A DNA stretch of 64,000 bases. Source: Acinetobacter equi (lineage in GTDB: Bacteria; Pseudomonadota; Gammaproteobacteria; Pseudomonadales; Moraxellaceae). A program made the position numbers and the translations under genes. The DNA lies in NCBI RefSeq assembly GCF_001307195.1, contig NZ_CP012808.1, positions 1,736,001 to 1,800,000 on the forward strand, read 5' to 3'. This document shows, piece by piece, positions 1-9,331 of the stretch (positions within the stretch are counted from its first letter, which is position 1; each line of letters opens with the position of its first letter). The notes beneath the pieces are model-generated. The model had not been told where the DNA came from. It made no database searches and saw only the letters and a program-made list of their open reading frames with translations.

Positions 1-1
1 A

Positions 2-778
2 GCGCACAGGAAACACTTTGGTCCTGTTCGGGTGCAGAAGATGCTTTGGCCTGAAAAGACAGGGGTATGCCACGCAATTATTGTTCATCCACCTGCGGGG
101 ATCGCAGGAGGTGATCATCTTACATTTATTATGTGTGCAGAGCAGCAGGCACATGCTTTAGTGACAACACCTGGGGCAGGGAAGTGGTACAAAACAAATC
201 AAAAGCAAGCCTTTCAACATATTGATATTACAGTGAAAGATACTTCAGTGTTTGAATGGCTTCCACAAGAAACAATGCTCTTTAATGGTGCGAATGCAAA
301 TTCAGAAATGACTATATCACTAGACCAGCAAGCAAGTTTTATTGGTTGGGATATGTTTGTGATTGGTCGGCAAGCCCGAGAAGAGTATTTTTCTGAAGGA
401 AAGTATCAGAATAAGTTTCAGTTATTTCAGAATAATAAATTGTTAGTGACTGATTTTTTAAGGTTTGAAGGAAATGATCGCTGGTTAACATCTTGTTTGG
501 GAATGAATGGCTGTGCTGTCATGGCAAGTTTTTGGGCAGTACCACCTGAAAAATTTAGATCTAAATTTTTTTTAGATCAACATGTTGATCAAATTCGTGA
601 ACTCATTATGCGAATGAATATTAATGTGACATTGACCTTGCTAGATACAGTCGTTTCAGCACGTTATTTAGGTAATGATGTCAGAGAATGTCATGATGCA
701 TTTGCCGCAATTCGAGCGAAATTACGTCATTATTGGTTTAATTTAGAAGAAGAATTTCCAAGAATTTGGAGGACATAA
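2..778 (+). CDS. ureD: Urease accessory protein UreD, 5' end cut by window
   Basis: UreD (UreH) is the scaffold that binds the urease apoprotein and, with UreF and UreG, allows nickel insertion and lysine carbamylation. The reading frame is open from the first bases of the window, so the true start lies upstream. The visible residues begin with the family's N-terminal pattern: GPVRVQK near the edge, then [10 protein letters not shown]. Later come a [10 protein letters not shown] segment and FNGANA. About 259 residues are present, close to the usual 270-290, so only a short N-terminus is missing. It is followed by a 193-base gap before ureA on the same strand. Identification is firm from motifs plus the urease neighbours. 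Confidence 0.93.
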   Translation, partial: AHRKHFGPVRVQKMLWPEKTGVCHAIIVHPPAGIAGGDHLTFIMCAEQQAHALVTTPGAGKWYKTNQKQAFQHIDITVKDTSVFEWLPQETMLFNGANANSEMTISLDQQASFIGWDMFVIGRQAREEYFSEGKYQNKFQLFQNNKLLVTDFLRFEGNDRWLTSCLGMNGCAVMASFWAVPPEKFRSKFFLDQHVDQIRELIMRMNINVTLTLLDTVVSARYLGNDVRECHDAFAAIRAKLRHYWFNLEEEFPRIWRT

Positions 779-793
779 TGATGCTTCCTATCT

Positions 794-906
794 AGGTCTT
801 CTCTCTAAAATAGGAGAGGGAAATACCTGTTGATTAGAGAAGATTTTCTGGGGATCTCTACAGTCCTTTATTTCTTTAGTTTTGTTTTAAAGTATTGCTT
901 TAAAAC
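794..906 (+). repeat. Two hairpins in the ureD-ureA gap
   Basis: The gap holds two inverted repeats. The first (794-828) is imperfect: AGGT and ACCT close a stem whose core is CTCTC/GAGAG (801-805 and 813-818 region). The second (884-906) is perfect: GTTTTAAAG, a 5-base loop, then CTTTAAAAC. Neither is followed by a T-run, so neither looks like a classical terminator. They could mark mRNA processing or partial transcription stop between ureD and ureA. The gap is long for genes that are usually packed closely. Confidence 0.5.
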
Positions 907-971
907 TCACTTAGAGATGATTTGAGTAAATATTTTGCATTTAAAAGATTGAATAACTTTAGGAAAGGAAT

Positions 972-1274
972 ATGGAACTTAATCCAACTGAAAAAGATAA
1001 ATTACTTATTTTTACAGCAGGTTTAGTGGCTGAGCGTCGCAAAGCACGGGGTCTTAAGCTGAACTATCCTGAAGCAATTGCATTTATTTCGGCTGCACTA
1101 CTAGAAGGTGCTCGTGATGGGATGACGGTGAGTGAACTGATGCATTATGGAACGACATTATTAAAACGAGAAGATGTGATGGATGGTATACCTGAAATGA
1201 TTGCTGAAGTTCAAGTGGAAGCGACTTTTCCTGATGGTTCAAAACTTGTCACTGTTCATCAACCGATTGTGTAG
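972..1274 (+). CDS. ureA: Urease subunit gamma UreA
   Basis: UreA is the small gamma subunit of the nickel urease, which hydrolyses urea to ammonia and carbamate in the cytoplasm. The 100-residue length is exactly typical. The sequence starts [20 protein letters not shown] and contains the family's [10 protein letters not shown] and [13 protein letters not shown] segments. A good ribosome binding site (AGGAAAGGA) lies just before the ATG. It is followed after 9 bases by ureB, so the two are transcribed together. Confidence 0.97.
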   Translation: MELNPTEKDKLLIFTAGLVAERRKARGLKLNYPEAIAFISAALLEGARDGMTVSELMHYGTTLLKREDVMDGIPEMIAEVQVEATFPDGSKLVTVHQPIV

Positions 1275-1283
1275 GAGTAGCAT

Positions 1284-1592
1284 ATGATTCCTGGAGAGGT
1301 ACTTACCCCGAATTTAGATATTGAAATGAATGTTGGTCGTAAAACTTTAAAAATGATGGTAAGTAATCTTGGTGATCGACCGATTCAAGTGGGATCTCAT
1401 TTTCATTTTTATGAGGCAAATGATGCTTTGCAATTTGATCGGGAGGCAGCAAAAGGATTCCGTTTAAATATTGCCGCAGGGACAGCTGTTCGTTTTGAAC
1501 CTGGTCAAAGTCGTAATATTGAATTGGTTGAATTGGTTGGGAAACGTGAAGTATATGGGTTTGCTGGTCGCATAATGGGTAAGTTGGACTAA
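1284..1592 (+). CDS. ureB: Urease subunit beta UreB
   Basis: UreB is the beta subunit of the three-chain bacterial urease and packs around UreC in the (ABC)3 assembly. The protein is 102 residues, the family's usual size. It shows MIPGEVL at the start, the [19 protein letters not shown] segment and [15 protein letters not shown], all characteristic. It starts 9 bases after ureA and ends 12 bases before ureC, within one operon. Confidence 0.97.
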   Translation: MIPGEVLTPNLDIEMNVGRKTLKMMVSNLGDRPIQVGSHFHFYEANDALQFDREAAKGFRLNIAAGTAVRFEPGQSRNIELVELVGKREVYGFAGRIMGKLD

Positions 1593-1604
1593 GGAAGAAA
1601 TAAA

Positions 1605-3305
1605 ATGAAAATGTCACGCCGTGCATATGCAGAAATGTTTGGTCCAACAGTTGGTGACCGAGTTAGATTAGCAGATACAGAACTTTTTATTGAGGTTGAA
1701 CAGGATTTAACAACGTATGGTGAAGAAGTTAAATTTGGTGGTGGTAAGGTCATTCGTGATGGAATGGGACAGTCACAATTACTTGCAGATGAAGTAGCAG
1801 ATACAGTAATTACCAATGCGTTAATTGTTGATTGGTGGGGAATTATTAAAGCCGATGTTGGGGTGAAAAATGGGAGAATTTGGAAAATTGGTAAAGCTGG
1901 AAATCCTGATATTCAACCCAATATCACAATTCCATTGGGTGCTGCAACTGAAGTAATTGCTGGAGAAGGGCAAATTTTAACGGCAGGTGGTGTTGATACA
2001 CATATTCACTGGATTTGTCCACAGCAGGTTGACACTGCACTTATGTCTGGTATTACAACTATGATTGGCGGGGGTACAGGACCTGCAGCAGGAACATCAG
2101 CAACTACAGTTACCCCAGGTCCATGGCATATTTCAACGATGTTGCAGGCAATTGATGATTTACCTATGAATATTGGTTTATTGGGTAAAGGAAATTTGAG
2201 CCAACCTGAACCAATTGCGGAACAAATTAAAGCTGGTGTAGTAGGATTAAAGTTACATGAAGATTGGGGATCTACGCCTGCTGCAATTGATAATTGCTTA
2301 AGTGTTGCAGATCAGTTCGATGTACAAGTTGCAATTCATACAGATACTTTAAATGAAAGTGGATTTTTAGAAGAAACATTAGCAGCTTTTAAAAATAGAA
2401 CAATTCATACGTATCATACTGAAGGTGCAGGTGGTGGGCATGCACCAGATATTTTAAAAGCAATTGGTCAGCCAAATGTATTGCCATCTTCAACAAATCC
2501 AACAAGACCATATACGATTAATACGATTGATGAACACTTGGATATGTTGATGGTTTGTCATCATTTAGATCCTGCAATTTCAGAAGATGTTGCATTTGCA
2601 GAAAGTCGTATACGACGTGAAACCATTGCGGCAGAAGATATTTTGCAGGATTTGGGTGCAATTGCCATGATGTCCTCGGATTCCCAAGCAATGGGACGTG
2701 TGGGTGAAGTTGTAATTCGAACATGGCAAACTGCACATAAAATGAAAGTACAGCGAGGATATTTAGAAGGTGATAATGCCACACATGATAATAATCGAGT
2801 AAAGCGTTATATTGCAAAATATACGATTAATCCTGCTATTACGCATGGTCTAAGTCATGAAATTGGCTCAGTCGAAGAAGGGAAATTAGCTGATTTAGTA
2901 TTGTGGAAACCAGCTTTTTTTGGCGTGAAACCTTCTATGATTATTAAAGGTGGAATGATTGCAGCAGCACCGATGGGTGATATTAATGCATCAATTCCAA
3001 CTCCTCAACCTGTGCATTATCGTCCGATGTTTGGAGCAAATGCACGTGGTGTACATAACACCTGTATTACATTTTTATCTCAAATCGCAATTGATGAAGG
3101 TGTACATCAAAAGCTTGAACTTAAAAAGCTGATCAGTCCGTGTAAAAGCACACGGAATATTCAGAAGAAAGATATGAAGTTGAATACTTACTGTCCTGTG
3201 ATGGAAGTTGATCCTGAAATTTATGAAGTACGGGCAGATGGAAAATTACTGACTTGTGAGCCAGCGGAAGTTCTACCAATGGCGCAACGTTACTTTTTAT
3301 TTTAA
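1605..3305 (+). CDS. ureC: Urease subunit alpha UreC (catalytic)
   Basis: UreC carries the di-nickel active site. The 566-residue length matches the family. Visible metal and catalytic residues: HxH at 133 and 135, the carbamylated lysine at 216 in GLKLHEDWG, the histidines of HTDTLNE and [15 protein letters not shown], the flap cysteine in MVCHHLD and the aspartate in SSDSQAMGR. All appear intact, so the enzyme should be active given its accessory proteins. It is the last gene of ureDABC; a terminator follows, which means ureEFG are transcribed separately. Confidence 0.98.
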   Translation: MKMSRRAYAEMFGPTVGDRVRLADTELFIEVEQDLTTYGEEVKFGGGKVIRDGMGQSQLLADEVADTVITNALIVDWWGIIKADVGVKNGRIWKIGKAGNPDIQPNITIPLGAATEVIAGEGQILTAGGVDTHIHWICPQQVDTALMSGITTMIGGGTGPAAGTSATTVTPGPWHISTMLQAIDDLPMNIGLLGKGNLSQPEPIAEQIKAGVVGLKLHEDWGSTPAAIDNCLSVADQFDVQVAIHTDTLNESGFLEETLAAFKNRTIHTYHTEGAGGGHAPDILKAIGQPNVLPSSTNPTRPYTINTIDEHLDMLMVCHHLDPAISEDVAFAESRIRRETIAAEDILQDLGAIAMMSSDSQAMGRVGEVVIRTWQTAHKMKVQRGYLEGDNATHDNNRVKRYIAKYTINPAITHGLSHEIGSVEEGKLADLVLWKPAFFGVKPSMIIKGGMIAAAPMGDINASIPTPQPVHYRPMFGANARGVHNTCITFLSQIAIDEGVHQKLELKKLISPCKSTRNIQKKDMKLNTYCPVMEVDPEIYEVRADGKLLTCEPAEVLPMAQRYFLF

Positions 3306-3317
3306 ATGATCGATGAT

Positions 3318-3348
3318 TAAAAAAACCTTCTTTCATAGAAGGTTTTTT
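3318..3348 (+). terminator. Rho-independent terminator after ureC
   Basis: An 11-base stem AAAAACCTTCT / AGAAGGTTTTT with a 5-base loop, ending in T-residues, lies 13 bases after the ureC stop. It separates ureABC transcription from the following region. Confidence 0.85.
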
Positions 3349-3652
3349 AATTTGTAAAGTAAATTTAATATCATTATAGATATTTGATGATGCAAAACTA
3401 TGGATTATGTTTAATCGATAAGAAAGATAGATTTCTATCTATTATGGGGCATTAAATTTTTAAAGCTAAGCTGATGTGATTATATTATTTGGCTTGCGTT
3501 ATCAAATATAGGTATATTTATTTCAATGTTGATATTGAAAGTCGTCTAATTTAGAAGTGATTTTCTGTCTGATTAAATATCATTTGGTAATAAAAGAATA
3601 AAACTTGCTTAGGTATTGCCTAGCTAGGCTATTAGTATAACATTATTTATCA
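3349..3652. other. AT-rich intergenic region after ureC
   Basis: No coding sequence was recognised here. It contains small inverted repeats only: AGATAG-ATTT-CTATCT (3425-3440) and the 12-base palindrome GCCTAGCTAGGC (3618-3629). Neither can be assigned a role. Confidence 0.4.
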
Positions 3653-3696
3653 TAAAAAATTAAGCCAATGATTAAATATATTAAACATTGGCTTAA
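3653..3696 (-). terminator. Terminator of the 91-residue hypothetical gene
   Basis: On the minus strand a perfect 11-base stem (CATTGGCTTAA pairing with TTAAGCCAATG, 3660-3670 and 3686-3696) is followed by a T-run (AAAAAA on the plus strand, 3654-3659). It lies directly downstream of the gene ending at 3718. Confidence 0.75.
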
Positions 3697-3717
3697 GAGT
3701 TTATGCAATTTTAAACT

Positions 3718-3993
3718 TTAACTAATTAAAGCATTTTCAAAATATTCTTGCTTTAAATTTTCTCTAAAAGTTGGTTGGTAGTCTTCATCTACATGGAGTT
3801 TTTTAAATTGATTGTATTTGTCATAATAAACATCAAATACAATTTCTTCATCATCAATAACTGCACCAAATTCAAACATAATGCCTTCTGATAACTCAAC
3901 AACACCATTTATTTTAAGATTATATTCAGACATCAGATTAGAAATTGATGGTGAGATTAAATTAATTTTTTGACTGCGAGTGTGAAAAACCAT
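3718..3993 (-). CDS. Hypothetical protein, 91 residues
   Basis: I do not recognise this family. The protein is 91 residues, soluble, acidic toward the middle, with no signal peptide or membrane segment; it contains an alternating hydrophobic stretch (GIMFEFGAVIDDEEIVFDVY) suggesting a beta-rich fold. The start is supported by a TAGGGAGA sequence 9-15 bases upstream. It has its own terminator on the minus strand and therefore behaves as a single-gene unit. It sits, with the next gene, between ureC and ureE, which are usually close neighbours. Confidence 0.7.
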   Translation of the reverse strand: MVFHTRSQKINLISPSISNLMSEYNLKINGVVELSEGIMFEFGAVIDDEEIVFDVYYDKYNQFKKLHVDEDYQPTFRENLKQEYFENALIS

Positions 3994-4345
3994 TTCCTGA
4001 TTCTCCCTAAGTGCTAGTATTTAATACCATTAACACTACATTAATATTATGAAAGTTTTTTGACAATCATTTTATCTTTAAAAATAATTATTGATTTGTA
4101 TAGTTTATATGAAAAAGTCTTGTTATTTGTGAGATATGCCCCAATTTAGATCGATAAGGTGTTATATATTGGATCATAATAAATACAATATATGTTTTAT
4201 AAATATGTTAATCTCTTTATTAAATGATAAAAAATAATATTGACTATTAACTTTTGGGTATCTGATTACATTTTATTTTTAATTAGTCATTTGCTTTTTC
4301 AAGTTTTAAAATCAAGCGACTAATATTGTATTAGCAGATAAATAT
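3994..4345. other. Divergent promoter region, AT-rich
   Basis: The region separates two divergently oriented genes and should hold both promoters. It is strongly AT-rich and I see no defined operator, RNA gene or additional coding frame. Confidence 0.4.
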
Positions 4346-5233
4346 ATGGTAATCAGTTGGATTTTTTTTACTCTCATGGCTGCATTTATGCAGGCATGGC
4401 GTAATGCATTTCAAAAACAATTAAGTACAACAGTAGATATTTGGGGAGTAACACTTGCTCGTTTTATTTTTGGCTTACCTTTAGCAATTATTTATCTTCA
4501 ATGTTTATATATTTACTTGCCTATCGGAAATGATGTTCATTTTAGCACCTCATATTGGATTTATATTATTATTGCAGCAATAGCTCAGATATTAGCAACA
4601 GCATTAATGGTGCAATTATTTAAACAAAAAAATTATGCAATTGGTGTGGGGCTTGCAAAAAGTGAAGCTATTTTAGCAGCAATTATTGGTGTTGTTTTTT
4701 TATCAGATCAATTGTCTTTATTTGCATGGTTTGGGGTTCTATTGGGAGGTATTGCAGTATTTTTACTTAGCCGAGGATATCAATTTTCGGGATTTTCTCC
4801 AAAGACTTTAATTATCGGTGTTGGAAGTGGGCTATGTTTTGCGATTACTTCAATTTTAGTACGTGAAGCGAGTTTAGAACTATCTATGTTACCTACAATT
4901 CATCGAGCTTCATGGGTGTTGTTGTCAGTTATTAGTGTGCAATGTTTATTTATGATGTTTTATTTAGGATTATTTAGTCGTCAAACACTTGTTGCGCTTT
5001 GGAATAGATTAGGGCTCACGTTCAAGGTGAGTTTATGTAGCTTTATGGCATCATTAGGATGGTTTACTGCTATGAGTATGATTAGTGTGCCGATTGTGAA
5101 AACATTAGGACAAATTGAAATTATTTTTAGCTTATTAATTTCAGCGTATTTCTTTAAAGAAAAATTAGTAAAATCAGAATATTGGGGATTGGGCTTAGTA
5201 GTTTTAGCTGCAATATTAGTTATTTGGGCATAA
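4346..5233 (+). CDS. EamA/DMT-family transporter
   Basis: An integral inner-membrane protein of 295 residues with about ten hydrophobic segments arranged as two repeats of five, as in the drug/metabolite transporter (EamA) superfamily. It begins MVISWIFFTLMAAFMQAWRN; the second half repeats the pattern with FFKEKLVKSEYWGLGLVVLA near the end, the usual EamA C-terminal signature. The substrate cannot be inferred. It lies between ureC and ureE on the same strand but is separated from both by more than 100 bases, so it need not be part of the urease system. Confidence 0.85.
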   Translation: MVISWIFFTLMAAFMQAWRNAFQKQLSTTVDIWGVTLARFIFGLPLAIIYLQCLYIYLPIGNDVHFSTSYWIYIIIAAIAQILATALMVQLFKQKNYAIGVGLAKSEAILAAIIGVVFLSDQLSLFAWFGVLLGGIAVFLLSRGYQFSGFSPKTLIIGVGSGLCFAITSILVREASLELSMLPTIHRASWVLLSVISVQCLFMMFYLGLFSRQTLVALWNRLGLTFKVSLCSFMASLGWFTAMSMISVPIVKTLGQIEIIFSLLISAYFFKEKLVKSEYWGLGLVVLAAILVIWA

Positions 5234-5281
5234 ATATAAAGTGATAGATTTACTTTAAATCTTATTAGAAAGCAATATGCA

Positions 5282-5302
5282 CCAATAAAACTCATTTATT
5301 GG
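5282..5302. repeat. Perfect hairpin upstream of ureE
   Basis: CCAATAAA, loop ACTCA, TTTATTGG form a perfect 8-base stem between the EamA gene and ureE. No T-run follows, so it may be part of the ureE promoter or leader rather than a terminator. Confidence 0.45.
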
Positions 5303-5396
5303 CATGAAAAATGCTTACTTTTGATGCGTTAATTTATAGATGTTTTTAACTTCTACGAAGCGAGAAAAGAAACATCTTCGTGACAAAAGGAAAAGC

Positions 5397-5882
5397 ATGA
5401 AAATCTACACTCAAAGAATAGAAAACATTTCAGAGGGAAGTAATTTTGAAACTGTTGAACTGAGTTTCGACACCCGTCAAAAGAGCCGATTTCGTGCAAC
5501 ATTAAGTAATGGAGCAGATATTGGTGCAGATTTACCACGCACTGGTATTTTGCGCAGTGGTTCATTTATTGCAACAGAACAAGGTGATTTACTTCGAGTT
5601 GATGCAAAGCCTGAAAGTTTAATGCAGGTCACTGCTCAAACAGAATTTGATTTACTCAAAGCTGCATATCATTTAGGCAATCGTCATGTGCCACTTATGT
5701 TGACACCAACTGTATTATATTTTGAACCTGATCATGTTTTAGCGGAAATGGTTATTGGGCTGGGTCTTGCAGTCAATGAAATTGAGCATCCATTTGAGCC
5801 AGAAAGTGGTGCATATGCGCAACATAGCCATGATCATCGCTTAAGCCCAATTAAAGCGATTCATTCCCATGCGCATCACTAA
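5397..5882 (+). CDS. ureE: Urease accessory protein UreE (nickel chaperone)
   Basis: UreE is the metallochaperone that hands nickel to the UreDFG-apourease complex. The start at 5397 ([14 protein letters not shown]) is preferred over an upstream in-frame ATG at 5340 because AAAGG lies 9 bases before it and the extra 19 residues are charged and atypical. This gives 161 residues. The C-terminal tail is histidine-rich (HSHDHR, then HSHAHH), consistent with nickel storage. Its end overlaps the start of ureF by 14 bases, implying translational coupling. Confidence 0.93.
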   Translation: MKIYTQRIENISEGSNFETVELSFDTRQKSRFRATLSNGADIGADLPRTGILRSGSFIATEQGDLLRVDAKPESLMQVTAQTEFDLLKAAYHLGNRHVPLMLTPTVLYFEPDHVLAEMVIGLGLAVNEIEHPFEPESGAYAQHSHDHRLSPIKAIHSHAHH

Positions 5883-6534
5883 TGCTGCACATCTGCTTAA
5901 GTTATTAATGCTATCTTCAACAGCGTTGCCAGTAGGTGCATACTGTTATTCGCAAGGCGTAGAAAGTGCAATTGATCAAGGCATAATTCATGATGAAGAT
6001 ACAAGTATTGCATATTTCGAAGAAGTATTAGAAATGCTTTTAGTACGTTTTGAATTGCCTATTTTAAAACGTCTTATGCATTATTATGATCAAGATGAAA
6101 TGTTTGATTATTGGGCTAATATTTATCGTGCTAGTCGTGAAAGTCGGGAGTTGTTGGCAGAATCACAACAACTTGCTTTTTCACTGAATGCATGGATAAA
6201 AGATGTTTTGAAACTTCCTGTTCCGATCAAAAAACAATTTGGTTTTGTACCTGTTTATGCACAACTTTGCGGAAGATTAGTGTTAAATGAAGCTGATGTT
6301 TTAACTGCATATACGTTTACAGTACTCGAAAATCAAGTTTTAGGTGCTGTAAAAACAGTTCCGTTGGGGCAAATGAGCGGACAACGTATTTTATGGCATT
6401 TATATGAACTTGTACCTGCAGCGGTTGAAAAAGCGCTAATGCTTGAAGATCTTCAGATGAGTAGTGCATTACCACGTTATGCCATGTTGAGTATGGCACA
6501 TGAAACACAATATTCGAGATTATTTAGATCTTAA
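5869..6534 (+). CDS. ureF: Urease accessory protein UreF
   Basis: UreF is the GTPase-regulating partner of UreG in the urease activation complex. The protein has 221 residues, normal for the family. It shows the N-terminal signature [18 protein letters not shown] and the C-terminal [12 protein letters not shown] segment. The first codons overlap the ureE end. A 126-base gap follows before ureG. Confidence 0.94.
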   Translation: MRITNAAHLLKLLMLSSTALPVGAYCYSQGVESAIDQGIIHDEDTSIAYFEEVLEMLLVRFELPILKRLMHYYDQDEMFDYWANIYRASRESRELLAESQQLAFSLNAWIKDVLKLPVPIKKQFGFVPVYAQLCGRLVLNEADVLTAYTFTVLENQVLGAVKTVPLGQMSGQRILWHLYELVPAAVEKALMLEDLQMSSALPRYAMLSMAHETQYSRLFRS

Positions 6535-6570
6535 TAATGCCTTCCAGTCCTGCTTTTTTAATGAGGATTG

Positions 6571-6640
6571 TATGGGGGCTTAAAAAATTGAAATTATGGG
6601 GGCTTAGTTTCTCCCCAATTCTCTCTTGAAAAAAGAGAGA
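6571..6640 (+). repeat. Direct repeat and hairpin between ureF and ureG
   Basis: The 12-mer TATGGGGGCTTA occurs twice (6571-6582 and 6595-6606). It is followed by a hairpin TCTCTCTT / AAGAGAGA (6620-6640) that ends just before the ureG ribosome binding site. The GC-rich 12-mers stand out in AT-rich surroundings. They may be a small dispersed repeat or a local duplication. Confidence 0.55.
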
Positions 6641-6660
6641 GCTAATGAAGGAAATATAAA

Positions 6661-7275
6661 ATGACAGAACGTTCCCCATTACGGGTTGGAATTGGTGGAC
6701 CAGTCGGGTCTGGTAAAACTGCTTTAACATTGAATTTGTGCCATGAGTTGCGTGAAAAATATAACATGGCAGTTGTAACAAATGATATTTATACTAAAGA
6801 AGATTCAAACTTTTTAACACGGCATGAAGCAATGAATCCTGAACGTATTGTTGGTGTTGAAACTGGGGGGTGTCCACATACAGCAATTCGTGAAGATGCT
6901 TCAATTAATTTAGCAGCGATTGATGATTTATGTGAAAAATTCGAAGGTCTAGAGCTAATTATTATTGAAAGTGGTGGTGATAATCTTGCTGCAACTTTTA
7001 GCCCTGAGCTATCCGATTTAACGTTATATGTAATTGATGTTGCGGGTGGAGAGAAAATTCCGCGTAAAGGTGGGCCTGGAATTACTAAGTCTGATTTATT
7101 GATCATTAATAAAACTGATCTTGCACCCATGGTTGGCGCAAATTTAGATGTAATGGATCAAGATGCAAAACGTATGCGAGGTGACAAACCATTTTTATTT
7201 TCAAATATGAAAACGAAAGATGGGTTAAATGAAATCATCGAATTTATTGAGAAACAGGGTTTGTTTAAGGCGTAA
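6661..7275 (+). CDS. ureG: Urease accessory GTPase UreG
   Basis: UreG is the SIMIBI-class GTPase that drives nickel transfer into urease. The 204-residue length is typical. It has the P-loop [11 protein letters not shown] near residue 12, the EDSNFL and [16 protein letters not shown] metal-binding segment (CPH), and the guanine-recognition motif NKTDLAP. AGGAAATATAAA precedes the ATG. The stop codon overlaps the ATG of the following hupE gene (TAATG), so the two are coupled. Confidence 0.97.
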   Translation: MTERSPLRVGIGGPVGSGKTALTLNLCHELREKYNMAVVTNDIYTKEDSNFLTRHEAMNPERIVGVETGGCPHTAIREDASINLAAIDDLCEKFEGLELIIIESGGDNLAATFSPELSDLTLYVIDVAGGEKIPRKGGPGITKSDLLIINKTDLAPMVGANLDVMDQDAKRMRGDKPFLFSNMKTKDGLNEIIEFIEKQGLFKA

Positions 7276-7856
7276 TGGAAATGAAAAATTTAATTCAACG
7301 ATTAACTTCAATTAGTTTACTTTTTGTTCCAATATTTGCCTATGCTCATCCAGGGCATTATCATGAACATGAAGCGGGTTTTTGGACAGGGTTCATACAT
7401 CCATTTACAGGTCTAGATCATTTAATGATGGCTTTAGCATTTGGTGTATTGATGTGGACAGCGAGTAAACAATGGAAGCTAACAGGTGCACTAAGCTTAA
7501 TTGTAGCATTGGTTGTTGGTTTTGTTTTAGGTGCTAAGACAACTGTGTTTACAGACTTTGCGGAATATGGAATCGTTGCTTCACTGATCATTCTTACTGT
7601 CGCTTTATGGATGAAATCTAGAGTGATATTTCCTATTGCAGTAGCATTTTTAGCGACATTTCATGGTGTTGCACATGGTACAGAACTTGCGAACCAAGGA
7701 CATTGGCTGTTACAAATTTTAGGAATGTTGTGTGCAATGAGTGCACTTTATATTTTGGGTCTAATTTTGGGCAAGTTTATCATCAGTTATATTCCTTATG
7801 GGAAAAAAATTGTAGGAACATTGGCAGCAATTGTTGCAATTATTGGTTTAGCTTAA
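7275..7856 (+). CDS. hupE: HupE/UreJ-family nickel permease
   Basis: An inner-membrane protein of 193 residues with an N-terminal signal-like segment, then the HPGHYHEHEAGFWTGFIHPF region and HPFTGLDHLMM, the hallmark of HupE/UreJ proteins that import nickel for urease or hydrogenase. A second histidine motif, ATFHGVAHGTEL, lies further on. About six transmembrane segments follow. Overlap with ureG and co-direction indicate a role in supplying nickel to this urease. Confidence 0.93.
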   Translation: MEMKNLIQRLTSISLLFVPIFAYAHPGHYHEHEAGFWTGFIHPFTGLDHLMMALAFGVLMWTASKQWKLTGALSLIVALVVGFVLGAKTTVFTDFAEYGIVASLIILTVALWMKSRVIFPIAVAFLATFHGVAHGTELANQGHWLLQILGMLCAMSALYILGLILGKFIISYIPYGKKIVGTLAAIVAIIGLA

Positions 7857-7885
7857 AAATAAATACATGAATAATAAATAAATTC

Positions 7886-7914
7886 AAGGTAGCATATATG
7901 TGCTACCTTTTTTC
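7886..7914 (+). terminator. Terminator after hupE
   Basis: AAGGTAGCA, 6-base loop, TGCTACCTT and a T-run form a clear intrinsic terminator ending the ureEFG-hupE unit. Confidence 0.9.
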
Positions 7915-7925
7915 GTCGTTAGGCA

Positions 7926-8348
7926 ATGAAAAAATATATTTTTTTAATCATATTAGGTTTCTTTAATTCTCTTGCATTGGCAGATGAGTATGTCGATGAA
8001 GAAAATTTTGCTAAGCCGACTATTTTTGACATTCAAGCAAAAGAAGAAAAGGAACAGTTTGATGCACTAGTTGAGGAAACTCAAGATTACAGTGTTATGA
8101 ATAATAAGCTATATGAAAATGATAGAATTAAAATTTATAACAATACTTTATATGAGTTTAGTCCTCTAGACCAAAAGATGGATACCACTCAAATTGTGCC
8201 TAATATTGCAAATGATTTAAAATTTTCCATTGGTTATGGCATGGAATATAAGATAGATAAATATCGTAAAGTTGGTTATGAGTATGTATCAAATTTTCCA
8301 TATGATCGTGGACAAATGATTCGTTTTTTTTGGTCTAAGGATTTTTAA
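7926..8348 (+). CDS. Hypothetical exported protein
   Basis: I do not recognise a family. The 140-residue product starts with a signal peptide (MKKYIFLIILGFFNSLALA followed by DEY), so it is likely periplasmic or outer-membrane associated. The mature part has an acidic, helix-prone segment (around residues 22-55) and a C-terminal half with alternating aromatic and charged residues ending in a phenylalanine (FFWSKDF). A terminal aromatic is reminiscent of outer-membrane proteins but the chain is too short for a full barrel. It starts just after the hupE terminator and converges on the next gene. Confidence 0.75.
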   Translation: MKKYIFLIILGFFNSLALADEYVDEENFAKPTIFDIQAKEEKEQFDALVEETQDYSVMNNKLYENDRIKIYNNTLYEFSPLDQKMDTTQIVPNIANDLKFSIGYGMEYKIDKYRKVGYEYVSNFPYDRGQMIRFFWSKDF

Positions 8349-8359
8349 ATATAATATTA

Positions 8360-9100
8360 TTAGCTGATTATGAACGTACTAACAGTGAGAAATATACCAG
8401 AAGCAAATAATAAACTAAGCACAATTTTATTAAATTGTTGAGCTGAAATTTTATAAAATAATTTAGCACCCCAGATAGCAGGCAGACTAACAGCAATTAT
8501 GAGTACTGCAAAATAAGGTAGAAGATGGCTTTGCAAATTACCCTGTATGGTATAGCTGAGGATTGCACAGATTTGAATAGCAAAATTAAAGTGGCGCATA
8601 ATATAACGTTGTTTATCTTTAGGCATGTTTTTAAGCATGACCCATGCAGATGGAATAGCCCCACTAAAACCACCTAATCCACCTAAAATTCCACCAACAA
8701 ATCCAATAAAAATATCTGCGATTCCTCCAGCATTTTCTATGATTTTAATTTGGGGTCTGAACAACATTAATGGGCTCCAAACCATTAGAAATGTCCCTAG
8801 AATAAATTTAAATGTTGAAGCATTAACGTGTTCAAGCAACCAAGTTCCTAAAGGAACTCCGATTAAACCTGCAAAAATATAGGGTAGAATAAGTGATTTA
8901 TGGAACTGGAATAAGTTTTTTTCGCTACTCAGAGAAATAATATGCCCCCATAGGGAAGCAAATACGACTAAAGGTGCTGCAAGTTGAGGAGCTAAAATCC
9001 ATACCCAAAATGACATGGCAACAAGTCCAAATGCGAAACCTGTTAAACCTTGAATAAAACCAGCAACAATTGCACCAAAAATAAAAATGAGCCAGGCCAT
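8360..9100 (-). CDS. TauE/SafE-family sulfite exporter-like permease
   Basis: A 246-residue inner-membrane protein with about eight hydrophobic segments. The N-terminus (GAIVAGFIQGLTGFAFGLVA) and the middle (GGILGGLGGFSGAIPS) form the two glycine-rich half-repeats typical of the TauE/SafE family (often annotated as DUF81). Such proteins are thought to move sulfur-containing anions or other organic acids; the substrate here is unknown. It converges with the preceding gene with only an 11-base gap and no evident terminator between them. Confidence 0.88.
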   Translation of the reverse strand: MAWLIFIFGAIVAGFIQGLTGFAFGLVAMSFWVWILAPQLAAPLVVFASLWGHIISLSSEKNLFQFHKSLILPYIFAGLIGVPLGTWLLEHVNASTFKFILGTFLMVWSPLMLFRPQIKIIENAGGIADIFIGFVGGILGGLGGFSGAIPSAWVMLKNMPKDKQRYIMRHFNFAIQICAILSYTIQGNLQSHLLPYFAVLIIAVSLPAIWGAKLFYKISAQQFNKIVLSLLFASGIFLTVSTFIIS

Positions 9101-9331
9101 AAAAAGATCGCAAGTGTTTTGAAAGAGTATTATCTATGTAAGTTATTAAAATATAAATGGTTTATTTATATGAATATCAGCTGGTATATTGAAGATAAAA
9201 GATAAGAAATATTATTTTAAATTAACTATGAATAAATAATGAATGGGACTCTACAAGATGAAACGTAAGATTCTTTAGGAATGCGTATTTAGATTAAATA
9301 ATGTGCACAATAAAATGAGGATGGAAATAGA

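Noticed and set aside
1303-1647. Minus-strand open frame opposite ureB
   Set aside because: It is the complement of a clearly real gene, has no ribosome binding site and low-complexity composition.
1999-2014. Tryptophan after HxH in UreC as a possible active-site defect
   Set aside because: The metal-binding histidines and all other catalytic residues are intact, so this looks like ordinary variation.
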